A stretch of DNA of 8,226 nucleotides from the NCBI GenBank assembly GCA_023418435.1, contig JAEZZT010000034.1, positions 1 to 8,226 of the forward strand, written 5' to 3'. The position numbers and the translations under genes are program-made. This stretch comes from Bacillota bacterium (GTDB lineage Bacteria; Bacillota; Negativicutes; Veillonellales; Negativicoccaceae). Of this stretch, positions 1-7,068 are shown piece after piece. Under the pieces are notes generated by a model, which did not search any database, was not told where the DNA came from, and saw only the letters and a list, made by a program, of their open reading frames with translations. Every line of letters starts with the position of its first letter. Position 1 is the first letter of the stretch.

Positions 1-2
1 GA

Positions 3-2258
3 ATTGATAATACCGATACAACTATGGGAGTAGTCTCCATAGGAAACTCTCGAAGCCAAAGACGATTGATAAACTTAGCTCCCGGAGTAAATTCAACAGA
101 TGCCGTGAATGTTGGACAATTGCAAGCTTTGGTAGAAAAGATTGGATATACGACAGATGATAATGGCTTGATTAATAATGCCGGCGATAGAACGGTACTG
201 GCACGTTTATCTGCTTTAGAGTTGAATGGTGGTGGTGGAGAAGCACCTGCCGATACCAATGTACATTTTATTTCCGTGAATAGTGATAATATACCTGCGG
301 GAAGTGTGAATTATGCCAATGATGGTGCACAGCGCATGGGGGCTATTGCGATTGGAGTAGAAAGTGCTGCAAAAAGTGAATATTCTATTGCGATGGGACA
401 TAATGTATCTGCAACAGGAGGAATACTTGAAGGATACAAGACATACTATTATCCGTCAATTGGAATCGGTAAAGATATAAAAGCTACCGGACGAGATACG
501 ATTGCAATAGGTAGAAATATACGAGTGGATGGGAAGGATGCAGTGGGAATTGGTAGAGATTCGATTGCAGAAGGCAAGACAACTTTAGCCATTGGTTTGG
601 GTGCTATCGCTCGTTTGGAAAAAAGGCCGGATCCACCAAGTGATTGGGGCTATGCAACCGCAGTAGGTCCTAAGGCTATGGCAGATGCTCCATATACAGC
701 TGCATTTGGTTCGAATGCGAAAGCACACGCTAAGTATGCTGTTGCAATAGGCGATTTTGCCGGAGTTTATGGTGAGCGGGGAATTTCTCTTGGGGAGCAG
801 GCAAAAACAGGTATGTCGGCAGAAAAGAATTACGTAGATGGCATTGCTATCGGTTCCGAGGCAAAGTCAGAAATGAATGAAGCAGTTGCTATCGGACGTA
901 AAGCATGGTCGCGAGCGAAAAGTAGTATAGCCATAGGTCGCGAGTCTGAAACAAAATTAAATTATAAAGCGAGTCGTGCGAAGTGGTCCGGAATAATAAA
1001 CTCTGATGCCGAAACCGGAGTGGTAAGTTTTGGTAGAGAGAAGAGGGGATTTACCATTAAAGAAATCAATCGCAGATTGACGCATGTTGCGGGAGGTGTA
1101 GACTCTACAGATGCAGTGAACGTAAGTCAATTGCAAGCATTGGCAGATAAGATTGGTTATACTACCGGCGAAGATGGTACTATAAATAATGCGGGCGATA
1201 AAACTATTCTTGCTAGATTAGCTGAATTGGAAAAATCCGGTGTAAATGACAATAAGCCTGTGGTAGGAGTAGAAGTCGGGAAAAATCTAACTAAAGATGA
1301 AAAAGGTTCTATATCGGTTGTGGAAAGCCCAAGTTTTAGTGGAAAAGTGACTGCCAATGAAGGGTTTGTTATGCCTGAAGGATATTGGGATAAAAATGGA
1401 ATTTATGTGGGAAATCATAAGGTGACAGGTGTACAAGCGGGTGAAGCAGAAACTGATGCAGTAAACAAAGGACAATTGGATAAGGCGATTCAGAGTTTGA
1501 AGAGCGACAATCACTCGGTACCATATATACAAACAAATGCAATGGGGAAAGAAAAGACTGTGGCATCGGGAGAAGGTTCTGTTGCAGTGGGCGCTGGGGC
1601 ACAGGCGAAAGGCTCCAAGTCGATTGCTTTAGGAAGTGGTTCGATAGCGGAGTTGCCTGAAACCAATACCATCTCAGCTTTTACAGAGAAACAAAATAAG
1701 GATTTAGAAAATGGAGTTGTTTCCGTAGGAAAAGTAGGTAATGAGCGTCGAATCATGAATGTAGCAGATGGCAGTTTAGATACGGATGCTGCCAATATTG
1801 GGCAACTTCGTTCAGTGAGTGGACAGATAACGAAGGTACAAGGAGAAGTTGCTGAGGTTCAAGGTCAATTGAGCCAATTGGATGAAAGAGTAACTCGTAC
1901 AGAAATTCAAATTAATCGAGTAGGAGCACTGTCTGCTGCGTTGTCGGCACTAAAACCGCTCAATCCAATTGGAGATGAGGAAGGACAAATTATGGCAGGT
2001 GTCGGCTACTATGAAAACAGGTTTGCTGCTGCTTTAGGATATGGTCGTTATCTAGGAGAGGACCGTTTTATTCATGGTGGGGTAGCTTATGACTCGGAAA
2101 AAGTGATGGCTCAGGCAGGAATTACTTTGAGGATAGGGAGAAATGGAGAAACTAAACGAGGCTTGAGACACGAAAGTGAAGAGTTACGTAAAGAGCTGAA
2201 CGAACAGAGGGATTTGTTAGAAAAGTTAGCGGAAAAAATAGAAAAGATGGAAGGCTAG
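3..2258 (+). CDS. YadA-like trimeric autotransporter adhesin (5' end outside window)
   Basis: Surface adhesin of the type Vc secretion class: trimers insert a 12-stranded barrel into the outer membrane and display a fibrous head and stalk. The reading frame is open to the left edge, so the ATG at 24 is internal and the signal peptide is missing. Visible parts in order: a neck motif (about 63-131, ending TDAVNVGQLQAL); a long YadA-type head (about 338-957) of repeats such as AIAIG, SIAMG, SIGIG, TIAIG and AVAIG; a second neck (about 1072-1140); a linker; a third neck (about 1419-1490); a short second head (SVAVGAGAQAKGSKSIALG, about 1576-1640); a fourth neck (about 1749-1817); a heptad stalk (about 1818-1960); and the YadA anchor, whose four strands end near ITLRIG at about 2140. 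A charged coiled-coil tail of some 38 residues follows, which is unusual for the family. Codons are more A+T-rich than in the genes downstream. Family assignment is firm; the ligand is unknown. Confidence 0.93.
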   Translation: MDNTDTTMGVVSIGNSRSQRRLINLAPGVNSTDAVNVGQLQALVEKIGYTTDDNGLINNAGDRTVLARLSALELNGGGGEAPADTNVHFISVNSDNIPAGSVNYANDGAQRMGAIAIGVESAAKSEYSIAMGHNVSATGGILEGYKTYYYPSIGIGKDIKATGRDTIAIGRNIRVDGKDAVGIGRDSIAEGKTTLAIGLGAIARLEKRPDPPSDWGYATAVGPKAMADAPYTAAFGSNAKAHAKYAVAIGDFAGVYGERGISLGEQAKTGMSAEKNYVDGIAIGSEAKSEMNEAVAIGRKAWSRAKSSIAIGRESETKLNYKASRAKWSGIINSDAETGVVSFGREKRGFTIKEINRRLTHVAGGVDSTDAVNVSQLQALADKIGYTTGEDGTINNAGDKTILARLAELEKSGVNDNKPVVGVEVGKNLTKDEKGSISVVESPSFSGKVTANEGFVMPEGYWDKNGIYVGNHKVTGVQAGEAETDAVNKGQLDKAIQSLKSDNHSVPYIQTNAMGKEKTVASGEGSVAVGAGAQAKGSKSIALGSGSIAELPETNTISAFTEKQNKDLENGVVSVGKVGNERRIMNVADGSLDTDAANIGQLRSVSGQITKVQGEVAEVQGQLSQLDERVTRTEIQINRVGALSAALSALKPLNPIGDEEGQIMAGVGYYENRFAAALGYGRYLGEDRFIHGGVAYDSEKVMAQAGITLRIGRNGETKRGLRHESEELRKELNEQRDLLEKLAEKIEKMEG
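24..230 (+). repeat. Adhesin internal module, copy 1 (neck plus KIGY/INNAGD segment)
   Basis: Protein-level repeat inside the adhesin. It begins with GVVSIG, passes through the neck motif (STDAVNVGQLQAL) and ends with a segment carrying KIGYTT, INNAGD and LARL before a glycine-rich linker. It matches the module at 1014-1241. At DNA level the two copies have diverged at many synonymous sites, so this is an old duplication and not a fresh recombination product. Confidence 0.75.
1014..1241 (+). repeat. Adhesin internal module, copy 2 (neck plus KIGY/INNAGD segment)
   Basis: Second copy of the module at 24-230: GVVSFG, then a neck with STDAVNVSQLQAL, then KIGYTT, INNAGD and LARLAELE. It has a few extra residues between GVVSFG and the neck. 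A shorter relative lacking the KIGY/INNAGD part occurs at about 1710-1817 (NGVVSVG, then TDAANIGQL). The order of modules suggests that the adhesin grew by duplication of head-neck units. Confidence 0.75.
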
Positions 2259-2282
2259 TATTGATTATATAGAACCGTAGGT

Positions 2283-2320
2283 AAAAACAAGGAGTTAAAC
2301 GATAATAACTCCTTGTTTTT
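2283..2320 (+). terminator. Intrinsic terminator after the adhesin gene
   Basis: A perfect 15-base inverted repeat (AAAAACAAGGAGTTA at 2283-2297 and its complement at 2306-2320) encloses an 8-base loop. The right arm ends in five T residues and starts 24 bases past the adhesin stop codon. It should insulate the adhesin transcript from the uptake cluster. The A-rich left arm means it could also stop leftward transcription. Confidence 0.85.
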
Positions 2321-2457
2321 GGTGTTATGTGCACTTGAATTTATACAATAAAAATAGACGAGGAATAGTGTAACAGGTAATGGAATTGAAGTAGGAAGCA
2401 CTTGTCTGAAAACATGAGCAGGGAATCAAGCGTATTAGTTGTTAATTACAATAATAT
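2321..2457. other. Intergenic stretch without a recognised gene
   Basis: No convincing gene lies between the adhesin terminator and the promoter of the uptake cluster. An imperfect hairpin is visible at 2398-2419 (arms GCACTTGT and ACATGAGC, six of eight positions pairing, 6-base loop), and GCACTTG occurs twice (2331, 2398). I looked for cobalamin riboswitch signatures because of the downstream receptor and did not find the conserved core. The stretch lies upstream of the best promoter, so an RNA element here would need another promoter. Confidence 0.4.
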
Positions 2458-2486
2458 TTGAAGATAGGGCGTCCATAGGATATAAT
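2458..2486 (+). promoter_or_regulatory. Sigma-70/sigma-A-type promoter of the uptake operon
   Basis: A -35 box TTGAAG (2458-2463) and a perfect -10 box TATAAT (2481-2486) are separated by exactly 17 bases. The expected transcript start is near 2493, leaving a leader of about 45 bases before the receptor ATG. An AT-rich stretch with weak resemblance to a Fur box (2441-2459) overlaps the -35 region, which would suit iron control, but the match is poor and is not called as a site. Confidence 0.65.
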
Positions 2487-2493
2487 AAGGGCA

Positions 2494-2511
2494 TGATTGT
2501 GAGAGCAATCA
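2494..2511 (+). promoter_or_regulatory. Inverted repeat at the predicted transcript start
   Basis: TGATTG (2494-2499) and CAATCA (2506-2511) form a perfect 6-base inverted repeat around TGAGAG, at or just after the predicted transcript start. This is where a repressor operator would block initiation. It could equally be a small 5' hairpin in the mRNA. No regulator gene is in the window. Confidence 0.3.
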
Positions 2512-2538
2512 AACCACAACTATAGGAGGTCATGATTC

Positions 2539-4632
2539 ATGACACGGAAATTTTTATGTGCCGCCCTTTGCTGGGCTTGCGGTAGTACCGCAGTGGCTGC
2601 AGCAGACGGTGTTTTCGAGTTACCTGAATTTCATGTGTATGCAGTTCGCTTGTCTCAGGTAGCGGAAGTAGGGGCGAAAACACCTACTTCATTGGAACAA
2701 ATTCCTGCTGCAGTGACGATTGTCAATGCAGACGAGGTAGAGCGTTTGGGAGCCTATCGCCTCACGGATGCCCTGGAGTACAATTCCGGACTGGTGGTAG
2801 CATCTCGAGGCTATGACGAAATGTACCCGTTTTTGAAAATACGGGGATTGAATGTGGCAAATACGAATATCTTGGTGGATGGTCGTAAGGTGTTTGCCGG
2901 TACGGATAAACTTTTCAGTCCGGAAATGTATGGCTTGGAAAGTGTGGAAGTTTATCGCGGGCCTGCCTCCGTTGTTTATGGGCAGGGGAGTATCAGTGGC
3001 GTCGTGAATTTGCGCCAAAAGAGACCGACAGGCAAGCGGGAAGTTGCATTGCGTGCCCAACTCGGTGCTAAAAATCAGAAATCATTGGCGCTCGATGTGA
3101 ATGGTGTGCATGGTGAAAATAGTTTTTCCCGCAATGTATTTCTCTTCGACAAGACAAATGGTTGGTATGATCAATCCACGCATGAGCGCCGTTACTGGGC
3201 ACCATCTTGGACGAAAAAGTGGCAGCGAGATGAACTGACGATTGCCTATAATTACCAATGGAACAAAATTCGCGGCAGCAATTATTTGCCGAAGGTGAAA
3301 TTGGCTGATCATCCTTTGTATGGGGTGATTCCGGATCGTTTCAATATCGGTGATCCGAAGAAAGATTATTACCGATCGCAACAACAAAGCTGGAACTACC
3401 GGTGGACTCATCATTGGCAAAACAATTGGGAATTTCATCAACAGGCTACGTATCGCAAGTCGGGGATTCGCCTGCATCAAGTCAATGGCATGTACGATCC
3501 ACGGGAAAAAGAGTTTCGGCGTTTTGTGAGTGAAGCGGATAATCAGGCCAAGGCCTATGATGTAGATCAATTTTTTGTCTATCATCGCGACACTGTGCGC
3601 GGGGATCAGGACACGACCATCGGTTGGGATTGGCATCTTGAGCGGAGCACCAATTTTTCGAAAATAGGTATGGCCCAAGGAATTTCATTGGCAAACTTGC
3701 CTGCGTGGGTAGCTGCCGGCGGCGGCCTAGCGGGAAATATTTTCTGGTTGGGTGACGGCGAAACGGATCGGTATCAATACAAAGAGCAAGGCTGGTATCT
3801 CACGCATCGCCAAACTATTGGACCGTGGACTTGGAATGTCGGTTTGCGTCGAGGTTCGTATCGCATTCATGCAGATCGAGATGAGATCAGTGATTTTTCT
3901 CAACAAGCATGGACGGGGGACATCGGCGTAGTGTACCGAATTGGGACGGATTGGTACCCCTACCTGCACTGGCATAACTCTTTCCAAGCCGCTGCTGATT
4001 TCGATAAGAACAAAAAATTGTTGCCTCCGACTACCGGTCGGGAATGGGAGTGGGGCGTTCGCTACTATCCGGAAGGCAAAAATATTCAAGTAAGGGCCTC
4101 CGTTTATGATTTGCGCATGCAGAATATTCATCGCCCGGTGATGGATCCCAAAGAAACTTATTTCATAAACACGGGAGAAATTGCTTCTCGCGGTGCTGAA
4201 TTGGAATGGCGAGTCGGTCTCGCGGAACGCATGCATCTACTAGGTTCGTATAGCTATAATCACGCCAAAGTGACCAAGGATACGAATCCCTTGCGCGTCG
4301 GCCGACGTTTGACCGGTGCACCCACGCACACCTTGGCTTGGCGAGTGGATTGGGCAGCACGAAAGTATGAAGATGGCGATTTGACTCTGGGCATCGGGAT
4401 GCGTTACTTGGGACGCAGAGTGGCTGATTTGCCGGATCGACGCATTCTCGGCGGTACTATGGTTTGGGATGCGTCCCTGTCCTATGTACGCGGAGATAAT
4501 TCGTGGTCTTTGTATGGACGAAATATTTTCGGTAAAAAATATATAGTCGGCGCAGAAGAATCGTGGCAGAGTCCGGAAGGTTTTGCAGGGCAAGATCGTA
4601 CTTGGGTATTGTCGTATATGCATAAATGGTAA
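2539..4632 (+). CDS. TonB-dependent outer-membrane receptor, siderophore-receptor type
   Basis: Outer-membrane gated channel importing a metal chelate with energy from TonB-ExbB-ExbD (not in the window). The start follows AGGAGG (2524-2529) by 9 bases; an earlier ATG at 2532 is in another frame and soon hits a stop. Residues 1 to about 22 form a signal peptide ending AVAAA. A TonB-box-like stretch FHVYAVRL lies at residues 31-38. The plug domain (about 52-163) has QIPAAVTIV, LTDALEYNSGLV, IRGLNVANTNILVDG and the hallmark YGLESVEVYRGPASVVYGQG followed by SGVVNLRQKRP, the pattern of FhuA/FcuA-like siderophore receptors. A barrel follows, with late landmarks FINTGEIASRGAELEW, and ends in SYMHKW, a terminal aromatic residue typical of barrel insertion signals. 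The length of 697 residues is normal. It is first in a cluster with a transporter, a methyltransferase and a binding lipoprotein. The substrate cannot be read from sequence; ferric siderophore is the best guess, and a corrinoid or another metallophore is possible. Confidence 0.93.
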   Translation: MTRKFLCAALCWACGSTAVAAADGVFELPEFHVYAVRLSQVAEVGAKTPTSLEQIPAAVTIVNADEVERLGAYRLTDALEYNSGLVVASRGYDEMYPFLKIRGLNVANTNILVDGRKVFAGTDKLFSPEMYGLESVEVYRGPASVVYGQGSISGVVNLRQKRPTGKREVALRAQLGAKNQKSLALDVNGVHGENSFSRNVFLFDKTNGWYDQSTHERRYWAPSWTKKWQRDELTIAYNYQWNKIRGSNYLPKVKLADHPLYGVIPDRFNIGDPKKDYYRSQQQSWNYRWTHHWQNNWEFHQQATYRKSGIRLHQVNGMYDPREKEFRRFVSEADNQAKAYDVDQFFVYHRDTVRGDQDTTIGWDWHLERSTNFSKIGMAQGISLANLPAWVAAGGGLAGNIFWLGDGETDRYQYKEQGWYLTHRQTIGPWTWNVGLRRGSYRIHADRDEISDFSQQAWTGDIGVVYRIGTDWYPYLHWHNSFQAAADFDKNKKLLPPTTGREWEWGVRYYPEGKNIQVRASVYDLRMQNIHRPVMDPKETYFINTGEIASRGAELEWRVGLAERMHLLGSYSYNHAKVTKDTNPLRVGRRLTGAPTHTLAWRVDWAARKYEDGDLTLGIGMRYLGRRVADLPDRRILGGTMVWDASLSYVRGDNSWSLYGRNIFGKKYIVGAEESWQSPEGFAGQDRTWVLSYMHKW

Positions 4633-6311
4633 GTATGAAGAAATTAGCAACAATCAAAGCTTTTTTGCATGACGGGTGGAAACTGGCAAGTCCTTTTTGG
4701 AAGAGTAAGGAACGGAAGAAAGCCGGACTTTTATTTGCGTTGGCGATGGCTTGCAATATCGCCAATATCTACATGGCAGTGCGCTTGGCCAATTGGTCGC
4801 GAGACTTTTTCAATGCCATGGACAAAAGAGATATAGACGCATTTTTTTACCAGCTGGGAATGTTGTTTGTACTCTCGACGATGTCGTTGTTGCTCTATGC
4901 CAATCAAAGATATTTCTGCGGCAAAGGCATATTGCTTTGGCGACGTTGGCTGTCGGAATACTACACATCACGTTGGCTCAGGACGAAATGTTATTACGAG
5001 GAAACATTTTTCCATCGCATTGACAATCCGGATCAACGAATTGCGGAAGATTTGCGGATTTTTCCTACCCGCACAGTGGGAATGATTTTCGACTTTGTGG
5101 ATTCCGTCGGCTCGTTGGGGGCATTCTCCGTGATCTTGTGGAATTTGTCGTCGTCATATCCGTTTTTCGGCATTACGATTCCCGGGATTATGTTTTGGTT
5201 GGCGGTTGGATTCGTGATCATCGGTACTTGGGCGGTTCATCGGATCGGCAAGCCGTTGATCGAGCTGGAGCGTCGCACCCAACGAACGGAAGCCAACTAC
5301 CGCTATCGCTTGATCAAGATTCGTGAAAAGGCCAAAGAAATTGCAATTTACGGTAGTGAAGAGCCGGAACGACAAGCGGTTGGAGAGCGCTTTCAGGATG
5401 TTTTTGCAGTGTGGTTGAAGACGATCCTGAAGGAACGACAATTAAACTACTTCATGTCCGGCTACTCGCATATTTCCGGTGTGGTACCGTTTCTGATTGC
5501 GGCGCCGAAGTACTTCAGCGGTGCTTTCGGCATGGGCGAGTTGATGCAGACGGTGCAGGCGTTCAACAGTGTGCGGGTTTCACTGTCGTGGTTTATTCTC
5601 AACTATCCGTCTTTGACGGAGTGGAAGGCCACGGTCGATCGTTTGACGCAGTTTGATCGCTTGTTGCGCATGGAGCATGCTTTGCGTGGGCCGAAGGTAG
5701 AAGTACAGCCGGAGAATAGTTGGAAGTTGCAAGATTTGCAATTGCGGACACCCGACGGCAGTGCGTTGGGGAGGCCGGTCTCTCAGCTCTGGCAAAGCGG
5801 AAGGCGGATTGCCATCACCGGCCCGTCCGGAATCGGCAAGAGTACTTTGGTGCAGGCACTGCGCGGAATTTGGCTCTTTGGTGAGGGGAATGTATTCTCG
5901 CCGGCAGGAAAGAAATTGTTCTTTGCGCAGACGCCCTATTTGCCGGAGGGGAGTATTTGCTCCTTGCTCAGTTATCCGTCGGCGGATGTGGTGAATGAGG
6001 AAGATGCCAAGCGCATCTTGACGAAACTGGAATTGGATCAATGGATACCCAATTTGCATGAAGTAAGGAAATGGGACATGATCTTTTCGCCCGGAGAGCA
6101 GCAACGCTTGGTACTGGGACGAATTTGGTATAGTAAGCCGGATTGGGTGATCTTTGACGAGGCGCTGTCAGCGGTAGATCCCGCTTGTCGAAATCGGATC
6201 TATCAGCGGCTTAAGGACGATTTTCCGTCAATGGCGGTGATCGGTGTGGAGCATCATTTACCGGAGACCGATTTTTATGATGAAATTATCGATTGGGGTG
6301 AGTTGAAGTGA
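4626..6311 (+). CDS. ABC transporter permease/ATPase fusion, SbmA/BacA-YddA family
   Basis: Inner-membrane transporter with membrane and ATPase domains in one chain, expected to act as a homodimer. About six membrane segments lie near residues 34-54, 74-92, 152-174, 183-203, 282-300 and 312-330. Family hallmarks are IDNPDQRI (132-139) and the EANYRY...REKAKEIAIYGSEEPE stretch (222-247). The ATPase domain has Walker A GPSGIGKST (399-407), Q-loop Gln435, signature SPGEQQR (488-494), Walker B WVIFDE with catalytic Glu512, D-loop SAVD (515-518) and H-loop His543 or His544, so it looks active. The ATG at 4626 overlaps the receptor stop by 7 bases; ATG 4635, in the same frame, is an alternative start. 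Neither has a good RBS, so translational coupling is likely. The fold is exporter-like, but relatives import peptides (SbmA/BacA) or cobalamin (M. tuberculosis Rv1819c). Context with a TonB receptor suggests uptake of the same ligand; export of a metallophore is the alternative. Confidence 0.88.
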   Translation: MVSMKKLATIKAFLHDGWKLASPFWKSKERKKAGLLFALAMACNIANIYMAVRLANWSRDFFNAMDKRDIDAFFYQLGMLFVLSTMSLLLYANQRYFCGKGILLWRRWLSEYYTSRWLRTKCYYEETFFHRIDNPDQRIAEDLRIFPTRTVGMIFDFVDSVGSLGAFSVILWNLSSSYPFFGITIPGIMFWLAVGFVIIGTWAVHRIGKPLIELERRTQRTEANYRYRLIKIREKAKEIAIYGSEEPERQAVGERFQDVFAVWLKTILKERQLNYFMSGYSHISGVVPFLIAAPKYFSGAFGMGELMQTVQAFNSVRVSLSWFILNYPSLTEWKATVDRLTQFDRLLRMEHALRGPKVEVQPENSWKLQDLQLRTPDGSALGRPVSQLWQSGRRIAITGPSGIGKSTLVQALRGIWLFGEGNVFSPAGKKLFFAQTPYLPEGSICSLLSYPSADVVNEEDAKRILTKLELDQWIPNLHEVRKWDMIFSPGEQQRLVLGRIWYSKPDWVIFDEALSAVDPACRNRIYQRLKDDFPSMAVIGVEHHLPETDFYDEIIDWGELK

Positions 6312-6988
6312 AAGACGTTACTTGGCGAGTTCGAAAAAGAGAATACACGTCGCTGGACTTCTTTCTCGATGAACTGGGAGATGTCCGCAGTGTATTGGAT
6401 ATTGGCTGTGGGGATGGAGAATTTCTGCAGGCATGGGTCGAGCGAAATGTCCAAGTAGCGGCGATGGACAAGGACGTTCATTGCTTGGAAAGTCTTCAAT
6501 TGCCACCGCAGTCCAGGCGATTTTTGGCGGATTGGCGCACATGGAAAACCGACTTCTTGGCCCAAAACTTTGATTTGGTATATAGCTGTTTGGGGCCGGA
6601 TATTTCCAGTACGGAAGATTTGGCGAAGTTTTCGGCTTTGTCACGCAAGTACTGTCGCTTGATTATTGCCGGTGAGGGAAATTGTTCGTTGCATGCAGAT
6701 GCCGGTCGTGCATTTACGATGGAGCCGGACGAGAAACCGAAAGAAGAACATATCCTGCAACGGTTACGGAAGTTGGGATATGCACCGACCGTCCGCTATG
6801 CTTGGAATAAATGCCAATGGGGCATGGATTGGGAGGATGCCTATTTCTACTTGCGCAATGTAGTGGACAAGGAGGTGGACTCTACCGATTTGGCCAATTG
6901 GATTCGCCAACGCGCCGGTGCGGAGTTTCAAATTGAAGAGGAAAGCAGTTTTCAATATATCTGCATAACATGGAGAGTGGATCAATAG
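6308..6988 (+). CDS. Class I SAM-dependent methyltransferase
   Basis: Cytoplasmic enzyme of 226 residues that transfers a methyl group from S-adenosylmethionine to an unknown acceptor. It starts at GTG in a GTGA overlap with the upstream stop codon, behind a GGGGTGAG-like RBS (6295-6302), a clear case of coupled translation. Motif I is VLDIGCGDG (residues 29-37), the SAM-binding glycine loop. An acidic residue ending the second strand (AAMDKD, Asp54) would hold the ribose. FDLVYSCLGPDIS (88-100) fits motif IV at the active site. The C-terminal half has no motif I recognise and contains a Trp-rich segment (WNKCQWGMDWEDAYFY) that could shape the substrate pocket. Its position between transporter and binding-protein genes implies a role tied to the imported ligand or to synthesis of a chelator. 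The methyltransferase assignment is solid; the substrate is inferred only from neighbours. Confidence 0.85.
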   Translation: MKDVTWRVRKREYTSLDFFLDELGDVRSVLDIGCGDGEFLQAWVERNVQVAAMDKDVHCLESLQLPPQSRRFLADWRTWKTDFLAQNFDLVYSCLGPDISSTEDLAKFSALSRKYCRLIIAGEGNCSLHADAGRAFTMEPDEKPKEEHILQRLRKLGYAPTVRYAWNKCQWGMDWEDAYFYLRNVVDKEVDSTDLANWIRQRAGAEFQIEEESSFQYICITWRVDQ

Positions 6989-7037
6989 ACGGAGCGGTCC
7001 GTGACGAGTTTGACTTGTTTCGGATCGCTTTTCGATT

Positions 7038-7046
7038 TGCTATACT
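7038..7046 (+). promoter_or_regulatory. Possible extended -10 promoter before the lipoprotein gene
   Basis: TGC followed directly by TATACT (7041-7046) matches the extended -10 form TGnTATAAT with one mismatch. The nearest good -35-like hexamer, TTGACT at 7010-7015, is 25 bases away, too far for normal spacing, so only an extended -10 mode would work. A start near 7053 leaves a leader of about 16 bases that just includes the RBS. It could give the lipoprotein transcription separate from the operon. Confidence 0.3.
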
Positions 7047-7055
7047 GAAATCAAT

Positions 7056-7063
7056 AGAGGAGG
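7056..7063 (+). promoter_or_regulatory. Ribosome binding site that fixes the lipoprotein start
   Basis: AGAGGAGG lies 5 bases before ATG 7069. The same frame is open further upstream to an ATG at 6970 inside the methyltransferase gene, but this RBS and the signal peptide that begins right after ATG 7069 show the true start. Confidence 0.8.
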
Positions 7064-7068
7064 CGACT

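Noticed and set aside
2321..2457. Cobalamin riboswitch ahead of the receptor gene
   Set aside because: Fragments such as GTAACAGG and GGGAATC look suggestive, but the conserved B12 core and the paired GG...CC arms are absent, and the region lies upstream of the best promoter.
2441..2459. Fur box overlapping the -35 region
   Set aside because: The match to the 19-base consensus is only about 12 positions, within what AT-rich DNA gives by chance.
2539..2601. Lipobox in the receptor signal peptide (cysteines at residues 7, 11 and 14)
   Set aside because: The residues before each cysteine do not fit a lipobox (LCWAC, AALC). The AVAAA end fits signal peptidase I, as expected for a barrel protein.
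3082..3678. Open frame of 198 codons on the minus strand
   Set aside because: It lies wholly antisense to the TonB receptor gene, whose plug and barrel motifs are unmistakable. It has no RBS or recognisable protein features.
5580..6104. Open frame of 174 codons on the minus strand
   Set aside because: Antisense to the ATPase domain of the ABC transporter. The conserved Walker and signature motifs show that the plus strand is coding.
6970..7068. Upstream start for the lipoprotein at ATG 6970
   Set aside because: It would overlap the methyltransferase and place 33 charged residues before a clear lipoprotein signal peptide. ATG 7069 has a strong RBS.
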